Shown one piece after another: positions 57,680 through 64,000 of a stretch of DNA of 64,000 nt (its first letter is position 1; each line of letters starts with the position of its first letter). The notes below the pieces were generated by a model that saw only the letters and a list, made by a program, of their open reading frames with translations, was not told the origin of the DNA and ran no database searches. Origin of the DNA: Collimonas rhizosphaerae (GTDB lineage Bacteria > Pseudomonadota > Gammaproteobacteria > Burkholderiales > Burkholderiaceae_D); the NCBI RefSeq assembly GCF_038896935.1, contig NZ_JBANDC010000005.1, positions 186,001-250,000 of the forward strand. The letters are read 5' to 3'. The position numbers were made by a program, and so were the translations under genes.

Positions 57680-60103
57680 TCAACGGCTAATGAAAGAGTC
57701 GGGTTGATTAACATTCTGATAACCTGGGACACTGCTGCGCAGGGCTTGCATCGGATTGGAGCCGATACTTGACAAACCATTCAACTCAAGTTGCACGAAT
57801 ATACCTGTAGTCGTGCGGGTTGACGAGGTCGGCGTGCGTTGTCCAACCACGCGGAAGACCCAGCAATCGGCCTTGTACTCAAGTCCAAGCAGGCTTTGCC
57901 CGACCGTTTTTTCCTGCAGGGAATAACTGACGCGGCCAACGCCGTACCAGCGGCGGCTCAGCGGCCACTGTGCGGAGAGGTCGAATTGCTTCAGGTACTT
58001 ATTGTCCAGCAGCAGCGGATCGACGTTATTGTGGTCCAGCTGATAGGAGAAATTGATAACTTTTTTCGGGCCCGGCTGCCACTTGATGTTGGAGCTGGCG
58101 CGCACCCACTGGTTATTGCTCTGGCTATACTGGATCGTATTGTCGATGCCCAGCGCCTGCGTCACCTGCCCGCCTGCCGACAGCAGCAGATCCGAACGGC
58201 TGGTGGTGATCGTATCGGTAGTTCCGCCCAATGAAACGCGCGGCGGGGTGAAATAAAACCGCTGGCCGATACCCAGGCGCAAGCGCTCTATGCCGGACTC
58301 TTCGATAAAGCGCGAGATCACGGCAGCCGTCAGCTGGTTGGCGTCGCCGATACGGTCATGGCCGGTATACCGGTTCTCGGTAAAGATCTGGGCGAAATTG
58401 AAATCGGCGACACCGCTGTCGAACAGCGGATACTGGCTCTGGTCACGGAAAGGCGTGCGCACATAGAACAGCCGCGGCTCCAGCGTCTGCGTCATCGGGT
58501 TGCCGAAAAACTTTGCGTCGCGCTCGAAAATCAAACCGCTGTCCAGCGAGAAGGTTGGCAGTACCCGGCTATAACTATTTCCCAAGGGGGTTTGGCCCGC
58601 CGGAATCGGATTCGGTATGTCGAATTTATTCGGCGAGATGTTATAGGAGGTTGCATCCAGCTGGATCTTTGGCGTGATGAAATAGCCGGGGCGAATGATC
58701 GGGTAAGAAAGCTGCGGATTGATATAGATGCGCTCGCCGCCCAATGGCAGCAAGGTGCTGCTGGTATATGTGGTGCCGCTGCCTTGCGGAAAATCGTATT
58801 GGCCATTCCTGAAGCGGGTGTATTGCGCGGTCACGTTCCAGTCAAACCCGTAAATATCCTGCTTGCCTGCATTGAGGGTGACTTGAGGCAGGCGGTCATA
58901 GGGGCGGCTGAGCGTCGGATTCCCATTGGAATCGAAATCCTGCAATACCTGATAGCGCGATGCCAGCGCTGCCACGTTCCAGAATGAACCGGTATAGTTC
59001 AAATCGAATTCCCGATTCAGTGTCCGGGTAGAGCTTTGGGTAATCGAACGAGAAAAATCGTCGGGATAATTATTGTCCGAGGCGAAGTTGACATTCCAGC
59101 CCATGGTGAAACCAGGCGCCAGCGTCTGCAGATGAATCGACTGCACGGCATAACGATTGGTCTTGGTCAGCTTGTCGTCGGGCAGGTACTCGATCTTGGT
59201 CTGGCCGCTATAGCCATCCCCTATGTAGCGGGCGTCGCCGCCCATCTGCAGACCGCGCTGGGTGATGATGTTGGGGTACAGCGTCAAGTCGCGGTTAGGG
59301 GCGATATTGAAATAATAAGGCAGGTTGAACTCGAAGCCGCCGTTATTGGTGGTCCCTATGATCGGCGGCAGCACGCCTGACTGGCGGTCGTTCGACAACG
59401 GGAAAGACAGGATCGGCGAAGCAAGGATGGGCACGCTCTTGAAATACAGCACGCCGTTATGGGCAGTCCCCTCGCCCAGCCCGCTGTCGACATCCAGCGT
59501 ACTCGACTTGATATACCAGTCCGGCTTGGTGCTCGGGCAGGTAGTGTAGGTGCCGGTGATGACTTTTGACTTGTCCTCGTCGATAAAATCGATGCGTTCC
59601 GCGCTGCCGTGGCCGTCATTGGCCTTGAACCAGTATGTCGGATTCGTCAGGAAACCTTGCCCCGAATCCATATTCAGCTTGAGATCGTCGCCGGTGTATT
59701 TGTCGCCGTAGCGGTTCATGCGCACGCAGCCGTGGGCTTCCGCCTCGTTTTCGACAATCCGGTAGGTCGCCTTGTCCGACTTGACGTTGGTCTGGCCGCG
59801 CGTCATGTCCACATCGTTATCCAGGTTGATCAGCCGGTCCGGCCGGCCGGTCATCTGCTCGGCCTCTACCGTGGTCGGCGCGTCGCTATCGTTGACGCGC
59901 GGCGGCTTGATGCTGTTTTGCGTGGCGGGAACGGCCGGCGCGACCGTTTCGGTCGTTTGCGCCCATGCCCACATTGGCATGTACGCTGCCGCGACGACCG
60001 AAGCCACCAGGATAGTCATGCGCCGCAAGGCAGGCAACTGGGACGCGGCCCGGCCTGGACATGACTGGAATTGCTTAGGTAGCGCTGAGGAGGACCGGGT
60101 CAT
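57680..60103 (-). CDS. lptD: LPS-assembly outer-membrane protein LptD
   Basis: 807 residues. A long leader with a hydrophobic stretch ends AWAQT. The periplasmic OstA jellyroll (about 80-200) has TTVEAEQMTGRPDRLINLDN and conserved cysteine-containing HGCVRMN and YTTCPSTKPDW. The C-terminal beta-barrel follows, with CWVFRVV near the end and a terminal segment QPDSFISR. Inserts LPS into the outer leaflet with LptE. Divergent from amgK. Confidence 0.95.
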   Translation of the reverse strand: MTRSSSALPKQFQSCPGRAASQLPALRRMTILVASVVAAAYMPMWAWAQTTETVAPAVPATQNSIKPPRVNDSDAPTTVEAEQMTGRPDRLINLDNDVDMTRGQTNVKSDKATYRIVENEAEAHGCVRMNRYGDKYTGDDLKLNMDSGQGFLTNPTYWFKANDGHGSAERIDFIDEDKSKVITGTYTTCPSTKPDWYIKSSTLDVDSGLGEGTAHNGVLYFKSVPILASPILSFPLSNDRQSGVLPPIIGTTNNGGFEFNLPYYFNIAPNRDLTLYPNIITQRGLQMGGDARYIGDGYSGQTKIEYLPDDKLTKTNRYAVQSIHLQTLAPGFTMGWNVNFASDNNYPDDFSRSITQSSTRTLNREFDLNYTGSFWNVAALASRYQVLQDFDSNGNPTLSRPYDRLPQVTLNAGKQDIYGFDWNVTAQYTRFRNGQYDFPQGSGTTYTSSTLLPLGGERIYINPQLSYPIIRPGYFITPKIQLDATSYNISPNKFDIPNPIPAGQTPLGNSYSRVLPTFSLDSGLIFERDAKFFGNPMTQTLEPRLFYVRTPFRDQSQYPLFDSGVADFNFAQIFTENRYTGHDRIGDANQLTAAVISRFIEESGIERLRLGIGQRFYFTPPRVSLGGTTDTITTSRSDLLLSAGGQVTQALGIDNTIQYSQSNNQWVRASSNIKWQPGPKKVINFSYQLDHNNVDPLLLDNKYLKQFDLSAQWPLSRRWYGVGRVSYSLQEKTVGQSLLGLEYKADCWVFRVVGQRTPTSSTRTTTGIFVQLELNGLSSIGSNPMQALRSSVPGYQNVNQPDSFISR

Positions 60104-60201
60104 GAAATGAATTTGGCAAACACCATGGCAGGCGATTTTTTGAATTTAATCCCTTATTATATGGGAACTCACCACCGATAACCGTAATACTGGATTGCTC
60201 A

Positions 60202-61254
60202 ATGCCTTTGTCACCGTCTGCCCCTGCCCTGCCTGATCTGCGCCAGACCCAAATTGTCGAATGGCTAACTGCGCTTGACGCCGTGCCAACCGTCCCCTCA
60301 ACCCTCCGCCCTGCCTCTGCCGACGCCAGTTTCCGGCGTTATTTCAGAATCGACACGGCCGCTCCAGGAACAGTTGGGGCCAAGACCCTGATTGTCATGG
60401 ACGCGCCGCCGCCGCAAGAAGACGTGCGGCCGTTCATCGAAATTGCCGGGCTGTTTGCCGGCATCGGCCTGTCGGTGCCGGCAATCCTGGCGCAAGACCT
60501 CGAACGCGGCTTCCTGCTGCTGTCCGACCTCGGCTCCACGACTTACCTGCAGCAATTGAATGACGACAGCGCGCCGGCGCTATATATGGATGCCATCGAC
60601 GCCCTGGTGCTGCTGCAAACCAAAAGCCGGCCGGACGTATTGCCCGAATACGACCGCGCCTTCCTGTTGCGAGAATTGCAAATATTCCCCGAGTGGTACC
60701 TGGGCAAGCACTTGAAGGCAACCCTGACCGACCAGCAAACCGCGGACCTGAACAAGGTATTCGACGCCATCCTGGCCAACAACCTGGCGCAGCCGCAGGT
60801 ATTCATCCATCGCGATTACCATTCGCGCAACCTGATGGTGCTGCCAAGCGGCAATCCCGGCGTGCTGGATTTCCAGGGCGCGCTATACGGCCCGATCACC
60901 TACGATATCGTTTCGCTGCTGCGCGATGTCTACATCCAGTGGGAGGAAGCGCAAGTGCTCGACTGGATGATCCGTTACTGGGAACGCGCCAAACGCGCAG
61001 GCCTGCCGGTCGCGACCGACATTGATACTTTCTACCGCGATTTCGAATACATGGGGCTGCAGCGGCACCTGAAAATCCTTGGCCTGTTCGCGCGCCTGCA
61101 TCACCGTGACGGCAAGGAAGCCTACCTGAAAGACATCCCGCTGGTCATGGACTACGTCCGCAAGACGGCATTGCGCTACCGCGAACTGATTCCGCTGGTG
61201 CGTTTGCTGGACAAGCTGGAAGACAAGGCTGTGCAAGTCGGTTATACGTTCTGA
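60202..61254 (+). CDS. amgK: N-acetylmuramate/N-acetylglucosamine kinase AmgK
   Basis: 350 residues. APH/ChoK-like kinase fold: catalytic FIHRDYHSRNLMV with the conserved Asp, and metal-binding VLDFQGALYGPITYD. The pairing with the nucleotidyltransferase, divergent from lptD, is the layout of the amgK-murU peptidoglycan recycling route, which bypasses GlmS and confers fosfomycin tolerance. Confidence 0.85.
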   Translation: MPLSPSAPALPDLRQTQIVEWLTALDAVPTVPSTLRPASADASFRRYFRIDTAAPGTVGAKTLIVMDAPPPQEDVRPFIEIAGLFAGIGLSVPAILAQDLERGFLLLSDLGSTTYLQQLNDDSAPALYMDAIDALVLLQTKSRPDVLPEYDRAFLLRELQIFPEWYLGKHLKATLTDQQTADLNKVFDAILANNLAQPQVFIHRDYHSRNLMVLPSGNPGVLDFQGALYGPITYDIVSLLRDVYIQWEEAQVLDWMIRYWERAKRAGLPVATDIDTFYRDFEYMGLQRHLKILGLFARLHHRDGKEAYLKDIPLVMDYVRKTALRYRELIPLVRLLDKLEDKAVQVGYTF

Positions 61255-61276
61255 TGGCAACCCGGGTAAAACATCC

Positions 61277-61984
61277 ATGAAAGCCATGATTTTTGCCGCC
61301 GGCCGCGGAGAGCGCATGCGCCCGCTGACCGACACCCTTCCCAAGCCCCTGCTCAAGGTCCGCGGCCGGGCGCTGATCGTCTGGCACATCGTCAACCTGG
61401 TGCGCGCCGGCATCACCGAAATCGTCATCAACCACGCCCACCTGGGGCAGATGATCGAAGATGCGCTGGGCGACGGCAGCAAATTCGGCGCCACCATCGC
61501 CTACTCGCCGGAAGCCGTGGCGCTGGAAACCGCCGGCGGCATCGCCAACGCCCGCCACCTGCTGGGCGAAGCGCCGTTCGTGGCGATTGCGGGCGATGTC
61601 TATTGCCCGCATTTCAATTTCGAGCAGGTCAAGAATACGCTGGAAGACAATGACATCTGGGGCCAGCCGTATGCACCGGACAAGCGCGACAACGCCTGGC
61701 TCTACCTGGTGAAAAACCCGGTCCATCATCCGCAAGGGGATTTCGGCCTGCATAGTTTTTCCGTCAGCAACGACGGCGAAGCCGGCCAGACCTACACCTA
61801 TTCCGGCATCGGGGTGTATCGTCCAGCCATGTTCGACACCGTCAGCCCCGGCCAGTCCGAAAAACTGGTGACCTTGCTGCGCGAATACGCGGCACGCGGC
61901 CAGATCGGCGGCGAAGTGTATCGCGGCGACTGGACCGATGTCGGCACCATCGAACGCCTGAACCAACTGAACGCGCCGCTGTAA
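61277..61984 (+). CDS. murU: N-acetylmuramate alpha-1-phosphate uridylyltransferase MurU
   Basis: 235 residues. Nucleotidyltransferase signature MIFAAGRGERMRPLTDTLPK and PLLKVRGRALI; second metal aspartate in AIAGDVYCPH. With AmgK it makes UDP-MurNAc from recycled MurNAc. Twenty-two bases after amgK. Confidence 0.85.
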   Translation: MKAMIFAAGRGERMRPLTDTLPKPLLKVRGRALIVWHIVNLVRAGITEIVINHAHLGQMIEDALGDGSKFGATIAYSPEAVALETAGGIANARHLLGEAPFVAIAGDVYCPHFNFEQVKNTLEDNDIWGQPYAPDKRDNAWLYLVKNPVHHPQGDFGLHSFSVSNDGEAGQTYTYSGIGVYRPAMFDTVSPGQSEKLVTLLREYAARGQIGGEVYRGDWTDVGTIERLNQLNAPL

Positions 61985-62050
61985 TCGTCAACGCAGTAAT
62001 CGTCAATATATAAGCGACAGCAACCCAACCTATTCCAGAAAGACGCCAGC

Positions 62051-63391
<1,341 letters not shown>

Positions 63392-63396
63392 CGTCC

Positions 63397-64000
63397 ATGG
63401 CAACGGCAAATACAGCGGCAACGCCCACCATCGTCGTGTTCGACCTCGGTGGTGTCCTCTTCGACTGGAACCCGGATTACCTTTACCGCAAGCTGATCGC
63501 CGATGAGGCCGAACGCAAATGGTTCCTCGCCAATATCTGCAACGGCGAATGGAATCTCCAGCAAGATGGCGGCCGCCCGTTGAGCGAAGCGACTGCAACG
63601 CTCAGCGAGCACCATCCTGGCCATGCGCAATTGATCCATGCCTTTTACGCGCGCTGGACCGAAATGCTGAACGGTACGCTGGCAGAAGGCATGGCGATTT
63701 TCGAGGCGCTGGAAACAGCCGGCGTGCCGCTGTACGCCCTGACCAACTGGTCGGCCGAAACTTTTCCCTATGCCCGCAAGACCCATCCGTTCCAGTCCGT
63801 CCTCCAGCGCTTCAAGGATGTACTGGTGTCCGGCGAGGAAAAACTGATCAAACCGGATGCGCGCATTTATCAACGCATGCTGGAGCGCATCCGCAAGCAC
63901 TATCCAGGCGCACAAGCGGAACACCTGGTGTTCATCGACGACGTCCAGCGCAACGCCGAGGCTGCGCGCGCGCTCGGCTGGCGCGCCATCCACCACACAT
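63397..64000 (+). CDS. HAD-superfamily hydrolase, partial (runs off right edge)
   Basis: Open to the window end, 201 codons visible. HAD motifs: I VFDLGGVLFDWNP, II ALTNWSAETF, III lysine in EEKLIKPDARIYQ, and IV VFIDDVQRN. The helical cap spans about 30-90. The arrangement fits the YihX/haloacid dehalogenase-like sugar or nucleotide phosphatases; substrate unknown. Six bases after pepP. Confidence 0.85.
   Translation, partial: MATANTAATPTIVVFDLGGVLFDWNPDYLYRKLIADEAERKWFLANICNGEWNLQQDGGRPLSEATATLSEHHPGHAQLIHAFYARWTEMLNGTLAEGMAIFEALETAGVPLYALTNWSAETFPYARKTHPFQSVLQRFKDVLVSGEEKLIKPDARIYQRMLERIRKHYPGAQAEHLVFIDDVQRNAEAARALGWRAIHHT

Overview
The window reads as a betaproteobacterial chromosome, most like Oxalobacteraceae (a Collimonas or Herbaspirillum type of genome; the genus is a guess). 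The basis is the order miaB - phoH-like - ybeY - corC - lnt - glyQ - glyS - gmhB - plsC, the block rsmA/pdxA/surA/lptD divergent from amgK-murU, and a type IV minor-pilin cluster ending in pilE. The right half (about 33-64 kb) is compact, GC-rich core genome. The left half (1-33 kb) is accessory: lower GC, many small orphan genes, broken genes, remnants of insertion sequences and phage, and two tyrosine recombinases.

Region A (1-14.3 kb) is the most unusual part. A short tyrosine recombinase (5018-5632) sits at the centre of two diverging sets of small genes. Genes to its left are on the minus strand and genes to its right, as far as 11.5 kb, are on the plus strand. Most genes or gene pairs are followed by a copy of one imperfectly palindromic repeat whose core is about CGGCCARAAGCGGNC. 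I count 15 copies, and each is in the same orientation as the gene it follows. This resembles an integron-like cassette array, but with a non-IntI recombinase and without attC core sites. The cargo is small membrane proteins, zinc-ribbon proteins, an LprI-like protein, a VOC protein, DUF6434 and YcxB-like proteins, and a TIR-domain protein that may act in defence. An SDR/AraC pair without repeats (11.9-13.8 kb) separates the last copy, which follows a secreted TPR/ankyrin protein.

Region B (16.2-33.1 kb) opens with a P4-type integrase broken by an in-frame stop codon. It carries a Rap1a/Tai-like immunity protein, a membrane-anchored Mrr-type nuclease, a truncated LysR gene, SDR and LysR genes, IS21 (istB) debris, a 72-base direct repeat, a periplasmic/cytochrome b/molybdopterin oxidoreductase module, an inovirus Gp2-like fragment, and an ohrR-hydrolase-ohr peroxide-response group. 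Similar terminator hairpins stand at both ends (16.18 and 33.06 kb).

Region C (33.2-64 kb) is core. fimT-pilV-pilW-pilX-pilY1-pilE run on the minus strand and encode pilus-priming proteins. They are followed by tRNA modification (miaB), rRNA maturation (ybeY), a second cytochrome b/molybdopterin pair with an MxKDx-repeat protein, lipoprotein acylation (lnt), glycyl-tRNA synthetase, LPS heptose and phospholipid synthesis, outer-membrane biogenesis (surA, lptD), peptidoglycan recycling (amgK, murU), aminopeptidase P and a HAD hydrolase cut by the window end.
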